This document shows, piece by piece, positions 43,429 to 52,236 of a stretch of 58,314 nucleotides of DNA; position 1 is the stretch's first letter, and the number at the start of each line of letters is the position of its first letter. Under the pieces are notes generated by a model. The model was not told the DNA's origin and made no database searches. It worked only from the letters and a program-made list of their open reading frames with translations. The position numbers and the translations under genes are program-made. The DNA comes from a virus: IMG/VR virus record IMGVR_UViG_3300002835_000219, positions 1-58,314 of that record; one strand, written 5' to 3'.

Positions 43429-45869
43429 CTGCAGAACTTACACACCCTAGCTGGATGAATGAGGAGGCTCTCCATACCCTGTCCTCTGGCTATCTCCTAC
43501 CCGGTGAAACTCCCCGTGACATGATGACTCGACTCTCGTCAACAGCGAGTAAGATAAACGATGACCCTACTTTGAATGAGGATCTGTTTCACTGCTTGTG
43601 GTCTGGCTGGATTGGTGCTAGTTCCCCTGTAGCTTCTAATTTCGGTACGAATCGTGGTCAATCCATAGCGTGCTTTTCAACTCATCTCACCGATAGTGTC
43701 TCCTCTATTTATTCCCACCTGAAAGAAGTAGCTCAACTGAGCAAAAGCGGTGGGGGCGTAGGTAACTATTTCGGTGATGTTCGTCCCGCTGGTTCTCCGA
43801 TTACCGGTGGTGGGAAGTCAATCGGCGTTGTCCCCTGGATGCAACAATACGACTCTTGTGCAAGAGTTGTTTCTCAAGGCGGAGTCCGAAGGGGATCTTT
43901 TGCGTTTTATCTTCCGATTGACCACCCCGACGTTCCTGAGCTTCTACGTGCAAAAGACCACACAAAAGGGGATCCAAGAAACTGGATCGACTCAAACATA
44001 GCTTTAACTATCTCGGACGAGTGGATAGAGTCAATGATTGCTGGGGATACACACAAGCATGAACTATTTGCCGAAGTTCTTAAAACGAGAATGATTTCGG
44101 GGAGCCCCTATCTGATTTTCATCGACAACGCTAATAACCAAAACCCTGAGTGCTACACCGAGAGAGGACTCTCAGTCAAGACCAGCAACTTGTGCTTCAC
44201 TGCAGACACTCTTGTGGCTGTTGCCGACGGTAGAAACTCTGTCCCAATTAGGGACCTGGTGAACACTTCTTTCCCGGTATATTCAGCTTATTGGCGCACG
44301 CACCAAACCGCAGCATCGAAGAATCAGTGGGTTACTGAGATTAAAAAAGCTGTTGCGTTCAAGACAGGGACTCAAGAGGTTATTGAAGTAGGGCTTGAGG
44401 ACGGAAGCACTTTTAAATGCACCCCAGATCACCTCTTGGCTCGAAGAGATGGCCTATGGGTGGAAGCTCAGCACTCAGTAGGAGAAATTCTTGAGCCCTT
44501 TTCCTCCTTTGTGAATGAATTTGGGCACAGAATGATTAACACCACGACAAATGGTCACAATAGTCAAAGCCGCGTCACTAGTATTCAGAGCATAGGTGTA
44601 GAGGATGTGTATGATCTGCGCGTCGAAGACAATCACAACTTCTTCATTGTTACAAAAACCGGGGATATTAACTCTGGGGTCCTTGTTCATAATTGTTCAG
44701 AGATCTTTCTCCACACAGACGAGAACCACACTTTTGTATGCGTTCTTAGCAGCCTGAACCTTAGCCGCTATGACGAGTATAAGAACTGGAAATCCCCAAT
44801 CTCGGGGCGCACCGTCCCTCAAATTGGCATCCACCTCCTAGAGGCCGTAGTTAGCGAGTTCATTCGCAAAGCGAAAGATAAAGTTGGTATGGGAAGAGCT
44901 GTTCGATTTGCGGAGAAGAGTCGTGCCCTTGGCTTAGGGGTTATGGGTCTCCATTCGCTTTACCAATTACACGGACTACCGGCCAAGTCCCATGGGGCCA
45001 GGGCACTAAATATCGAAACCTCACGCTGGATAAAAGAAGAAGCTGTTAAAGCTTCCAAGGAACTAGCGGAAAGGTTCGGAGAACCGGAATGGTGTAAAGG
45101 GACAGGGATGCGTCACACACACCTGATAGCAATCGCCCCGACTAAGACAAACAGTGTAATCTGTGGCGCAGGAACCGAAGGTATTGAACCCAGGGATAGA
45201 AATTACTACGTTGCTAAACAGGGGAAGGGTACTTACGTCCGAAAAAACCAGTACCTTGAAAAAATCTTTTCCGAAAGGGGTATTGGCCCAGAAGTTTGGG
45301 ATCAAATTCTAGAAGCTAAAGGCAGTGTTCAAGGGCTTGACTGTTTGACCGACCATGAAAAAGAAGTCTTTAAGACAGCACGGGAAGTTGACCAATTTGA
45401 GCTAATTAAACAAGCATCAGATCGTCAACCGTTTGTATGTCAAGGCCAATCCTTGAATTTATTCCCCGACCCCGAATCAGATGCTGCTTACATTACTCGC
45501 CTACATCTTGCTGCCTGGAAAATGAAGTTAAAGTCCCTTTATTATCTTAAGGGGAGCAGCTTATTGACAAATAAAGAGGTTGTACCCGCTTTGATTGTTA
45601 CTCGCGAAGGTTGCCCATGGTGTGTAAAACTAAAAGAAGAATTATCTGCCGAAGGGGTACGTTACGAAGAAATCACAAAGGCAGAAGCCGAAGAAAAAGG
45701 TTTCTGGGACCCCGAATGGAAGACTGTACCCCAACTGTGGCTCTATAAGAAGCACATCGGGGGTTATACCGAGTACATACAGTACAAAGAAGAAAGCAGT
45801 GTCTTAAAGTTTAACCTACCCACAGAAACCACCCCCGAATACACAGACTGCACAGCTTGCGAGGCTTGA
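43425..45869 (+). CDS. nrdA: Ribonucleotide reductase large subunit NrdA with mini-intein and fused glutaredoxin, 814 aa
   Basis: The exteins show R1 hallmarks: KSGGGVGNYFGDVRPAGSPI, RRGSFAFYLPIDHPD, SNL joined to CSEI (Cys424, expected thiyl-radical Cys, with Glu426), and APTKTNSVICGAGTEGIEP. There is no N-terminal ATP-cone, so activity control by dATP is probably missing. From about residue 722 a glutaredoxin domain is fused (CPWC at 730-733, then TVPQLWLYKKHIGGY), placed before the extreme C-terminal tail CTAC (809-812), which resembles the swinging cysteines that re-reduce the active site. The enzyme could therefore carry its own reductant. The mini-intein splits the active-site segment. 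Confidence 0.93.
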   Translation: MTAELTHPSWMNEEALHTLSSGYLLPGETPRDMMTRLSSTASKINDDPTLNEDLFHCLWSGWIGASSPVASNFGTNRGQSIACFSTHLTDSVSSIYSHLKEVAQLSKSGGGVGNYFGDVRPAGSPITGGGKSIGVVPWMQQYDSCARVVSQGGVRRGSFAFYLPIDHPDVPELLRAKDHTKGDPRNWIDSNIALTISDEWIESMIAGDTHKHELFAEVLKTRMISGSPYLIFIDNANNQNPECYTERGLSVKTSNLCFTADTLVAVADGRNSVPIRDLVNTSFPVYSAYWRTHQTAASKNQWVTEIKKAVAFKTGTQEVIEVGLEDGSTFKCTPDHLLARRDGLWVEAQHSVGEILEPFSSFVNEFGHRMINTTTNGHNSQSRVTSIQSIGVEDVYDLRVEDNHNFFIVTKTGDINSGVLVHNCSEIFLHTDENHTFVCVLSSLNLSRYDEYKNWKSPISGRTVPQIGIHLLEAVVSEFIRKAKDKVGMGRAVRFAEKSRALGLGVMGLHSLYQLHGLPAKSHGARALNIETSRWIKEEAVKASKELAERFGEPEWCKGTGMRHTHLIAIAPTKTNSVICGAGTEGIEPRDRNYYVAKQGKGTYVRKNQYLEKIFSERGIGPEVWDQILEAKGSVQGLDCLTDHEKEVFKTAREVDQFELIKQASDRQPFVCQGQSLNLFPDPESDAAYITRLHLAAWKMKLKSLYYLKGSSLLTNKEVVPALIVTREGCPWCVKLKEELSAEGVRYEEITKAEAEEKGFWDPEWKTVPQLWLYKKHIGGYTEYIQYKEESSVLKFNLPTETTPEYTDCTACEA
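44193..44693 (+). mobile_element. Mini-intein in NrdA, 167 aa, no endonuclease
   Basis: Starts at Cys257 (CFTADTLVAV, block A), block B in TFKCTPDHLLARRDGLWV, ends with block F/G-like EDVYDLRVEDNHNFF and VLVHN, followed by Cys424. His-Asn plus Cys+1 is the classic splice end. There is no LAGLIDADG or HNH motif inside. The +1 Cys is also the expected catalytic cysteine of the reductase. Confidence 0.93.
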
Positions 45870-45872
45870 CCC

Positions 45873-46553
45873 ATGACAAAAAAGAGGTACAAATCGTACC
45901 CTGAACTATCCAGGGATCAAAAGAAACTAGTCGAAGAGCATAGCTGGATTGCTGGTCGATTAGCTTTTGGAGCCAAGTGTTTAACAGGTGGTAATACAGG
46001 TTCTCTCACTAGGGAGGATCTAGAGTCCATAGCAAACTTTGCTCTTTGCGTAGCTGCTACCAGGTTTGACCCCGACAAACACGTTAAATTCAGCACCTAC
46101 GCCTGGAAAAATGCCCGAGGCTACATCCAACATGCCCTTCGGGATTATTCCAGGCTTGTGAAAACCCCCCGATGGATCGCCAAGTATCGCAATGAAGTCC
46201 TAGGGCTTTTACAGGAAAACATGAGCTACACTGATATAGCAAAAAAGCTAAACATTGACGAGGCTAGAGTCCTGGAATGCCAACTATCAGAAAACAATTA
46301 CCACATCTCATATGACTCCCAACCTGAAGACTGGGTAGATACTGATTTTGTTTATAGCCCAGATGAGGCTCGGACGCTGCTCTTATCAGATGATCTAGCT
46401 GAAGCTTTCAGTGTATTGTCAGACGAAGAAATGGACCTCATGGTTGATTACATCAGTGATGCAGTCATGAGGGAAGACCAACACCACTGGGCATCAGAGA
46501 AATTCCAATCCCTTAAACAAATAGCCCATGGACTTCCAAAGGCCACAAATTGA
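45873..46553 (+). CDS. Second sigma-70-like factor, 226 aa
   Basis: Region 2 is clear: LTREDLESIANFALCVAATR, FDPDKHVKFSTYAWKNARGY, IQHALRDYSRLVKTPRW, matching core-binding and -10 melting motifs of sigma-70 proteins (DL...A..RF...GYKFSTYA..WIRQ.I). A helix-turn-helix follows (MSYTDIAKKLNIDEARVLEC). No strong region 4.2 was found near the C-terminus. It is different in sequence from the sigma factor at 38174. It starts 3 bp after nrdA, so it is probably expressed with the nucleotide genes, before the late genes. Confidence 0.85.
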   Translation: MTKKRYKSYPELSRDQKKLVEEHSWIAGRLAFGAKCLTGGNTGSLTREDLESIANFALCVAATRFDPDKHVKFSTYAWKNARGYIQHALRDYSRLVKTPRWIAKYRNEVLGLLQENMSYTDIAKKLNIDEARVLECQLSENNYHISYDSQPEDWVDTDFVYSPDEARTLLLSDDLAEAFSVLSDEEMDLMVDYISDAVMREDQHHWASEKFQSLKQIAHGLPKATN

Positions 46554-46737
46554 ATTACCCCTAGAAAAGGAACTAATTCCTTTCAAAATTAGGGAAAAAA
46601 TTAATCTTCTATCCAGACAAGAGCTGGAAGAATACCTTGTTGAAAGTTCTTGTCTACTAATAAAGCTATCGGCTCAGACCACGGCCCTATTGGACTACAT
46701 AGAGGAACTAGAGGGTAAAATTTTGGAAATTCGGTAG
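46528..46737 (+). CDS. Small helical protein, 69 aa
   Basis: Overlaps the sigma gene by 26 bp in another frame. Contains a long helix: LSRQELEEYLVESSCLLIKLS, then TALLDYIEELEGK. This pattern of L..EL.EYL..... occurs in small phage proteins of unknown function. It may pair with the sigma factor as a regulator, but that is only suggested by the overlap. Confidence 0.55.
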   Translation: MDFQRPQIELPLEKELIPFKIREKINLLSRQELEEYLVESSCLLIKLSAQTTALLDYIEELEGKILEIR

Positions 46738-46743
46738 TTAAAA

Positions 46744-47436
46744 ATGCCAGTCAATCCGGACGATAAAAATTGCGTCAGGGATGAAATGCGCCGGTTCAAA
46801 GCTGGCAAACTTCATTCTGGTTCTGGCAAGGCTGGCAAGGCTGGCCCAGTAGTTGAAAATCCTAAGCAAGCAATTGCGATTTCATTATCTGCTTGCAAAA
46901 GGGGCGACTATGCTGAGGCCTTACAATCAATTGGATTCTCCCAGGAATCTGCAAATAGGGTTTCTAAGATGTTGGAGTCCGGTGCATGGGATAGGCAATT
47001 CGATAAGGGCAATACTGGTGGGAAAACCCCCAAAGAAAACAAAACTACCAGAGCCCAAGGTTTATCAACCATAGATATTGACAATAAGCCGGGGAAACAA
47101 AAAGGTAGTCAAGGCAAACTAAAAGATAATGAGTCCGGTAAATTGCCGCCTTTAGCTACCCCTAGCGAAAATCCACAACCTGACCCTAGATCTCTGCAAT
47201 TAAAGGGTTTGCGTTCATTTGAGGAACCACCACAGGGGTTGACTACTGGCAAGGTATGTCCACCAAGGAAGCCAAGGGAAGACTCTAAAGTGCCCACAGC
47301 ACAACCAAAGGTAGACTCCCAAGAAGAAATGCCAAAGAACCCTAAACCTGAGCAGTCTGAGACGCAGATGGCCCAAAATAATCGAAATAAATGTACCCCA
47401 TCTAGGGAGCAAGGGGCAGGACCGGGGTTGACGTAG
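46744..47436 (+). CDS. DUF6496-like N-terminus with long disordered tail, 230 aa
   Basis: Residues 10-60 resemble a small domain seen in phages: [19 protein letters not shown], then [16 protein letters not shown]. The rest is rich in Pro, Lys, Gln and Ser and probably unfolded. I recall the motif from DUF6496-type proteins; the match is by eye. Function unknown. It precedes the endolysin after a late-type motif. Confidence 0.6.
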   Translation: MPVNPDDKNCVRDEMRRFKAGKLHSGSGKAGKAGPVVENPKQAIAISLSACKRGDYAEALQSIGFSQESANRVSKMLESGAWDRQFDKGNTGGKTPKENKTTRAQGLSTIDIDNKPGKQKGSQGKLKDNESGKLPPLATPSENPQPDPRSLQLKGLRSFEEPPQGLTTGKVCPPRKPREDSKVPTAQPKVDSQEEMPKNPKPEQSETQMAQNNRNKCTPSREQGAGPGLT

Positions 47437-47458
47437 TTAGGTCTGGATGTGATGAAGC

Positions 47459-47466
47459 GGGTAAAA
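47459..47466 (+). promoter_or_regulatory. Putative phage late promoter motif GGGTAAAA
   Basis: GCGGGTAAAATAGT ends 23 nt before the ATG of the endolysin gene. An inverted repeat CGGGT...ACCCG spans it. Confidence 0.5.
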
Positions 47467-47489
47467 TAGTAATAGATACCCGAAACAAG

Positions 47490-48221
47490 ATGCCCCAATT
47501 CACTGCAGAGAAATTCTTAGATTTTGTCAATAACCGTAGAACAGACAACCCCCTTCAAGAAAGTGCCTTTTTGGATTTTGCCAAGGCGGTTTTTGCTAAA
47601 CAACCCGAACTATTTACAGATGAAGCTAGTTGGGTTAAGAAATATCGTACACCCTACAAACCACCAACTCCCACTAGGCCACCAACCCCAAAGCAGTATG
47701 TTTCCAAAGAGTCTCTGGCATATATTTGGCAATGTGCCCCAAGCTTGATTTTAGATTCTGAAGTTGCCGAACTTAATAGATGTCTAGAAGAATTTGCAAT
47801 CACAACTCCGCAAAGAATTCGCCACTTCCTTAGTCAAACTGCGCATGAATCTGGTGGTGGTCGCTGGAAGAAAGAGTTGGCTTCGGGTTGGGATTACGAA
47901 GGTAGGAAAGATCTGGGAAATACCCAACCGGGGGATGGCCCCCGCTTCAAAGGTGCCGGTTACATTCAACTCACCGGTAGGGCAAACTATCAGGACTTTG
48001 CCAATTTTATCAAAGATCCACAAGTTATGCAAGGGGTTAATTACGTGGCGGATAAGTACCCATTTTCCTCGGCAGGTTTTTGGTGGTTTAATAATGGTAT
48101 GAATGCCTTATGTGATAAGAATCCCACCGTAGAGCAAGTTACCCGCAGAGTAAATGGTGGTTATAATGGGTTGGAAGACCGCAGGATGTACTTCAATAGA
48201 AGTCTCAATGTTATTAAGTGA
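47490..48221 (+). CDS. GH19-type endolysin (chitinase-like muramidase), 243 aa
   Basis: The C-terminal 150 residues show the GH19 core: [20 protein letters not shown] with the catalytic Glu in AHESGG, then [10 protein letters not shown] and [18 protein letters not shown], then [18 protein letters not shown]19 enzymes in phages usually cut peptidoglycan glycan strands. The N-terminal 70 residues form a separate helical segment, with a Pro-rich linker ([13 protein letters not shown]). No signal peptide is visible, so release would need a holin. It follows a late promoter-like motif, as expected for a lysis gene. Confidence 0.88.
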   Translation: MPQFTAEKFLDFVNNRRTDNPLQESAFLDFAKAVFAKQPELFTDEASWVKKYRTPYKPPTPTRPPTPKQYVSKESLAYIWQCAPSLILDSEVAELNRCLEEFAITTPQRIRHFLSQTAHESGGGRWKKELASGWDYEGRKDLGNTQPGDGPRFKGAGYIQLTGRANYQDFANFIKDPQVMQGVNYVADKYPFSSAGFWWFNNGMNALCDKNPTVEQVTRRVNGGYNGLEDRRMYFNRSLNVIK

Positions 48222-48251
48222 TGCCCATAGAATAGTAGGTAGGTAGGTCAA

Positions 48252-48479
48252 ATGTCTAAAAGAGAATGGGATAACCCAATAAGGGGACCGTGGAACCCAG
48301 TAATTCATAGCTTGCTTAAAGCCATCGATAACCACATGATGCTTTACTTGAAAACTAAACAACATTGGCATCTTCAAAAGGCCCAAGATCTTCGCGTATA
48401 TGTCAAAGACCTTAAGGATTTCATCAAATCCGAAGAAGACCGAGAGGTAGTTGACAAAGGCAGCGATCACAGGGTATAA
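48252..48479 (+). CDS. Hypothetical protein, 75 aa
   Basis: A helical, basic protein: WNPVIHSLLKAIDNHMMLYL, then KAQDLRVYVKDLKDFIKSE. Directly behind the endolysin after 30 bp, which contains a GTAGGTAGGTAGGT run. No transmembrane segment was found, so a holin role is unlikely. Its end overlaps the following promoter. Confidence 0.6.
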   Translation: MSKREWDNPIRGPWNPVIHSLLKAIDNHMMLYLKTKQHWHLQKAQDLRVYVKDLKDFIKSEEDREVVDKGSDHRV

Positions 48480-48480
48480 T
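48451..48480 (+). promoter_or_regulatory. Promoter with TTGACA-N18-TATAAT, plus a GGGTATAA element
   Basis: TTGACA at 48451-48456 and TATAAT at 48475-48480. The -10 box is part of GGGTATAAT, so both promoter styles merge here. It drives a small gene and the second kinase-like gene. Confidence 0.55.
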
Positions 48481-48529
48481 AGGTGTATGCGGCTTAACAG
48501 CCCGATAACTCAAAACTCCCCCATAACAA

Positions 48530-48709
48530 ATGGCATCTCAACTAAGCAACGACGACAAATACCAAAAGCTCATGGAGCGTTACAAAAAGTTACGCAGAGA
48601 CCCGGCCAAGCGGGTTGAATCCCTTAGGGCCCTAGACGCTGCGCAAAAAATGGATATTGATGGGTTGGTATCTGAGGATGTAGTCACTGCTTGGCAGTAT
48701 CTAGGTTAA
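48530..48709 (+). CDS. Hypothetical helical protein, 59 aa
   Basis: Starts MASQLSNDDKYQKLMERYKK and ends VSEDVVTAWQYLG. It is charged with two helices. It lies 9 bp before the second kinase-like gene, in the same place as the coiled-coil gene relative to the first one. No sequence similarity was seen, but a partner role is possible. Confidence 0.6.
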   Translation: MASQLSNDDKYQKLMERYKKLRRDPAKRVESLRALDAAQKMDIDGLVSEDVVTAWQYLG

Positions 48710-48718
48710 AGGCACCGT

Positions 48719-50086
48719 GTGGCAAATGCTGAAGGACAATTCGACTTTGTTGCACCTTCAGGCAATGCGCCATCAAGTTCTGAGATTCTGAAGTCCAAAT
48801 CAAATGCTGTCGGGGGTGGTCGTAAAAGGTGCTCTATCGGTAAAAGCTGCTCAGCAACTTGTATCGAAGGGGTGAAGACTTGTCTTGTCGAGTTGCCTGA
48901 TGTTGTTGTGGGTTCTCTGATAAAAGTAAGGGACAGGATTTTTGGTGTTACCAAACCAGTTGCCTCTACCCCTGTCCAAAATCCCCCAATTAAGAACCCC
49001 CCTACAGAAAAGAATTCATCACCAGTAAATAAGCAAACTCAAGACAAAGAACACAACTTAGGACTATTTTTTGGTCAAGCTATTCAAAGGTTTCGCACCC
49101 TTATAGGCAGAATAAATGCTGCCAAGAAACTAAAGAAGCAACCAGTTCCTAAGACCCCCAAAGAAACTGTGGCACGGACCCGGCCCTCAGCCCCAATGAC
49201 TGCCCATAAGCATGGTGATATCCCTGCAGATAAGGTAAGAAAAGTCAGAGAGGTCGCCAGTAAGTTATTAGACAAAATGAAAAGGCTAGGCCCCGAAGGC
49301 ACTATAAGTATCGATGGCTCAGAGAAAGCAGATAAAGTAAAGTGGAGCGCAGTCGAAGGATCAGGCTCCCGGGTATTGGGTGCAGGGGGCTTTGGGGCAT
49401 TCCTGAAGGTACCTACGAAGAAATTACTTGGATACTCGGATGGAATGCCTAATGAAATAGGCGTTAAGGTAGGGGATATTAGTAGAACTGAGGCTACCTT
49501 AATCAAAAAACTGGGGGAAGTCGGTTTGGGCCCCAAATTAATAGCCTCCAGATTCGTAAAGAATGCCCACAGCAACATGGATAACGGTACCATCCACAAA
49601 GGCATGATTGCTATGGAAGTTGTTCCAGGGGTCCCCCTTTACAAGGCCCCTCAAAAGATCAATGGCATTGACAAAGATGACGCTTACAACATTACTATGG
49701 GAAAATTGCATAAACTAGGGTATGCCCACAATGATGCTAAGGGAGACAATTTGATTATTGATGATAAGGGGGTGGCTAGGTTTGTTGATCTGGGGCTATC
49801 TCAGAAAAACTGGAAAGCAGCCTTATCTGAAGCTTTAGGTGGATGGACAGGGACTAACTTCGCGATGACAAATTACCCGACAGGCAAACAAGCTGATGTG
49901 TTGGAAAGGAATTTCAGTAAAGTGATGACAGAAATGGAAAAGGACGGATTGACGAAGAGTGAGGCTAAAGATATAGCAACATTCGGCATTCAACATTCTG
50001 CAGAATCATTTAGAAGGGGGGTATGGGAAAAAGTCAGCAATCAGAACGCACGTAAGTATATCAATATGTATTATGAAGGAGTCTAA
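48719..50086 (+). CDS. Second kinase-fold protein with four-cysteine motif, 455 aa
   Basis: A GTG start. Cys38, Cys44, Cys48 and Cys55 keep exactly the C-X5-C-X3-C-X6-C spacing of the 1602 protein (RCSIGKSCSATCI). A disordered Pro/Lys-rich linker follows, then a kinase-like domain: glycine loop LGAGGFGAF near residue 218, a lysine in GVKVGD near 248, HNDAKGDN near 336 as catalytic loop, VDLGLS near 354 in place of DFG. The C-lobe shares WKAALSEALGG with the first protein (KAALSEALG). All catalytic residues are present. Function and substrate are unknown. Two copies 46 kb apart suggest division of labour or duplication. Confidence 0.75.
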   Translation: MANAEGQFDFVAPSGNAPSSSEILKSKSNAVGGGRKRCSIGKSCSATCIEGVKTCLVELPDVVVGSLIKVRDRIFGVTKPVASTPVQNPPIKNPPTEKNSSPVNKQTQDKEHNLGLFFGQAIQRFRTLIGRINAAKKLKKQPVPKTPKETVARTRPSAPMTAHKHGDIPADKVRKVREVASKLLDKMKRLGPEGTISIDGSEKADKVKWSAVEGSGSRVLGAGGFGAFLKVPTKKLLGYSDGMPNEIGVKVGDISRTEATLIKKLGEVGLGPKLIASRFVKNAHSNMDNGTIHKGMIAMEVVPGVPLYKAPQKINGIDKDDAYNITMGKLHKLGYAHNDAKGDNLIIDDKGVARFVDLGLSQKNWKAALSEALGGWTGTNFAMTNYPTGKQADVLERNFSKVMTEMEKDGLTKSEAKDIATFGIQHSAESFRRGVWEKVSNQNARKYINMYYEGV

Positions 50087-50093
50087 TAGGGGT

Positions 50094-50219
50094 ATGGCGT
50101 TTCAAGGGTCAATGACAGGGGCACCCCCCTGCTCAAATGGGCTAAGTCCCAAGGATTTCGCCATAGCAGCCCAACAACAACTGAACTTTTACACCCGGCA
50201 TCTATCCCCCAAGTTTTAA
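50094..50219 (+). CDS. Possible small protein, 41 aa
   Basis: An open frame from ATG to TAA fills most of the gap before the next fibre gene: MAFQGSMTGAPPCSNGLSPK, then DFAIAAQQQLNFYTRHLS. The helical C-terminus and lack of other content make it plausible, but there is no homology support and no clear ribosome binding site. Confidence 0.35.
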   Translation: MAFQGSMTGAPPCSNGLSPKDFAIAAQQQLNFYTRHLSPKF

Positions 50220-50237
50220 CCCAACTTACCGGAACGC

Positions 50238-50245
50238 GGGTAAAA
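50238..50245 (+). promoter_or_regulatory. Putative phage late promoter motif GGGTAAAA
   Basis: GCGGGTAAAACT ends 29 nt before the ATG at 50275. Confidence 0.5.
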
Positions 50246-50274
50246 CTAGACAGTGCCCCCCCATCTAGTTCGCA

Positions 50275-51402
50275 ATGACGGTGATCGTCTTCCCAGATAG
50301 CCCCACCAATGGGCAATTATTCCCGGAAATCCCCGTCCCCGGCGTTAATCAATACAAGTGGAACGCTGCAGCTTTGACATGGGAAATTGTTCCCCAAGGC
50401 GGCGGTGATGAAACTCTGGTGACCATCGACCCCAATGTTGGTCTTACCTTAACTGGTCAAAACCTGTCAACGCAATATAATACCTTAGTAACCGATGCGG
50501 AACAAAGCGTCCCTGTCGGGGGTGCAATCGCTCAGCCCGCATCTGTGTGGAAGACGAGAAATCTTGTCCAGGTTTTAGATGCGATTTTGTTCCCTATTTT
50601 GCAACCAACATACACAATCCCCACAATTTCCCTTTCTTTCTCTCAATCCGGCATTAAAGAGATCGGGTCTGCACTTTCTCAGGTACTAACAGTCACTGGA
50701 ATCAAAAACGATGCAGGAGCCTTCGGAACTTTAACCCTTAGGAAAGATGGCTCTACGATAAGCAACGTATCTAGTCCATCGGGTTCCCCCCACGCGAATG
50801 TACCGGACCAATTCGGCTACACCAACCCGAACAACCCAAACTTTTCGTACCCCCACAATTACACCGATAACCTAACCGTGACGGCAGGCACAACAACATG
50901 GGATGGTACTGGCGGTTTCGCATCGGGCCTAGCAAAGAAAACTAATAAAGGGTCTACCGATGCTCGCCCCCCAGCATTACTATCCGCCAATGCCCCCCAA
51001 TCCCCTGGTGCTCTAACTTCGAGTTCGGCATCTATTAACGGCATCTACCCTTACTTCTGGGGTAAATCCTCGGCAGCACCATCCGCAGAGTCAATCGCAG
51101 CGTTAATCGCAGCTGGTACGACTACGAAAGTTCTTGCTTCGGCAAGCGGGGCGATTAGTGCTACATTTGACGCTTCAGCAGAATATATTTGGTTCGCTCA
51201 TCCTGCGGCAGATACCACAAAGACAAAGTGGTTTAATACCCCCTTAAACCAAGGGTCGATTGGTGCCGGAAATTTCATCCTGCCCCCGAACACCCAAGCT
51301 GTTAATTCCCCGAATGGGTATTGGTCCGGCATCAACTATAAAATTTACATCAGCGACTACGCCACGAATACGAGCGGCACTATACAACTACTCAATTCTT
51401 AA
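50275..51402 (+). CDS. Virion surface / fibre-like protein, 375 aa
   Basis: The N-terminus (PDSPTNGQLFPEIPVPGVNQYKWNA... in outline) is a short module also seen at the start of the collagen-like fibre at 53395 ([18 protein letters not shown]), so both may attach by the same element. The remainder is rich in Ser, Thr, Gly and Asn with alternating hydrophobic residues, as in beta-sandwich tail proteins. Pattern SQVLTVTGIKNDAGAFGTL suggests an immunoglobulin-like fold. No enzyme motif. A late motif precedes it. Confidence 0.7.
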   Translation: MTVIVFPDSPTNGQLFPEIPVPGVNQYKWNAAALTWEIVPQGGGDETLVTIDPNVGLTLTGQNLSTQYNTLVTDAEQSVPVGGAIAQPASVWKTRNLVQVLDAILFPILQPTYTIPTISLSFSQSGIKEIGSALSQVLTVTGIKNDAGAFGTLTLRKDGSTISNVSSPSGSPHANVPDQFGYTNPNNPNFSYPHNYTDNLTVTAGTTTWDGTGGFASGLAKKTNKGSTDARPPALLSANAPQSPGALTSSSASINGIYPYFWGKSSAAPSAESIAALIAAGTTTKVLASASGAISATFDASAEYIWFAHPAADTTKTKWFNTPLNQGSIGAGNFILPPNTQAVNSPNGYWSGINYKIYISDYATNTSGTIQLLNS

Positions 51403-51403
51403 T

Positions 51404-52042
51404 ATGCCCTTCATACTAAATCCATATTGGACAAGCCCATCACCCACTATAGAGGTGGCATTCGGGTTCACTACGGCCCCTGTCGTAAACGTAAGCGAAT
51501 TTGAATTGGCTGATGGCCCTTATATTCTAGGGTATCATTTCACTACGGACTTTAACCGACAACTTACTCGTATTGGGATATACAAGCCGACGCAGGCTGA
51601 CCCTACCGCAATGCCCCGAATCAACCAACCGTCTACCTTAGATCATTCAGTGGGAATATGGGACTTTACTGGTCCCGGGCTTCCTGTTCTCATTTGGCAG
51701 CAGGATTTCCTAGCCTCAGCTACTTGCATTGCAGATGCCGCCCCAACCGTAGCGCCGTATTACTGCTGGTTTGACATTACCAATGGCCCAGAGCTTGATG
51801 CGAATGTTGACTATGTTGTGGCGGCTACCTGGGATGAACTTTCCCCAGTAATAGTTCCAACTGCAAACGTATCCGTTATTGCCGGGGGCTTTAAGTTAAA
51901 TACAACAGCCGCCACTCAGCAAGGTGCGGTGCCTAGTATGCTCATTGACCTTAGTAGCGAGCCATACTACGCGCCAGAAGAAAGCTCATTTTTGCTAGAA
52001 AAAGGTTTTTACACTGTAAATATGGAGTTACAGAGAATATGA
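51404..52042 (+). CDS. Putative virion protein with DUF4082-like domain, 212 aa
   Basis: The frame is open from 51260, but the part before 51404 overlaps the previous gene and has odd composition; the ATG at 51404 (MPFILNPYWTSPSP) follows that gene's stop by one base. The body recalls DUF4082-like carbohydrate-associated domains: ILGYHFTTDFNRQLTRIGIY, then VGIWDFTGPGLPVLIWQQDF, then LDANVDYVVAATWDE. Such beta-sandwiches appear in surface adhesins. It lies in the fibre region, so a host-binding role is likely. Confidence 0.65.
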   Translation: MPFILNPYWTSPSPTIEVAFGFTTAPVVNVSEFELADGPYILGYHFTTDFNRQLTRIGIYKPTQADPTAMPRINQPSTLDHSVGIWDFTGPGLPVLIWQQDFLASATCIADAAPTVAPYYCWFDITNGPELDANVDYVVAATWDELSPVIVPTANVSVIAGGFKLNTTAATQQGAVPSMLIDLSSEPYYAPEESSFLLEKGFYTVNMELQRI

Positions 52043-52215
52043 TAGTACGTTTTGTTCCCATGCGCCAGATCCCTTGCCTTCGCCCTGGGCCAACGGGTCC
52101 TTACCTAACTCAAACCGGCAAAGCGGGTAGAATTTATTGTAATGTATTTTCAATATTCGGTGGAAATCTCGCCAAGTTGCGTAAAAGCAAAAGCTTGACT
52201 CGATTAAGTAACTAG
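52039..52215 (+). CDS. Small basic protein, 58 aa
   Basis: Starts in an ATGA overlap with the previous gene and fills an otherwise empty 194-bp gap. Sequence begins MIVRFVPMRQIPCLRPGPTG and ends in a Lys/Ser-rich tail (LAKLRKSKSLTRLSN). The overlap is the main support. No similarity recognised. Confidence 0.4.
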   Translation: MIVRFVPMRQIPCLRPGPTGPYLTQTGKAGRIYCNVFSIFGGNLAKLRKSKSLTRLSN

Positions 52216-52236
52216 AACCCTTGATTAGATACCAGA

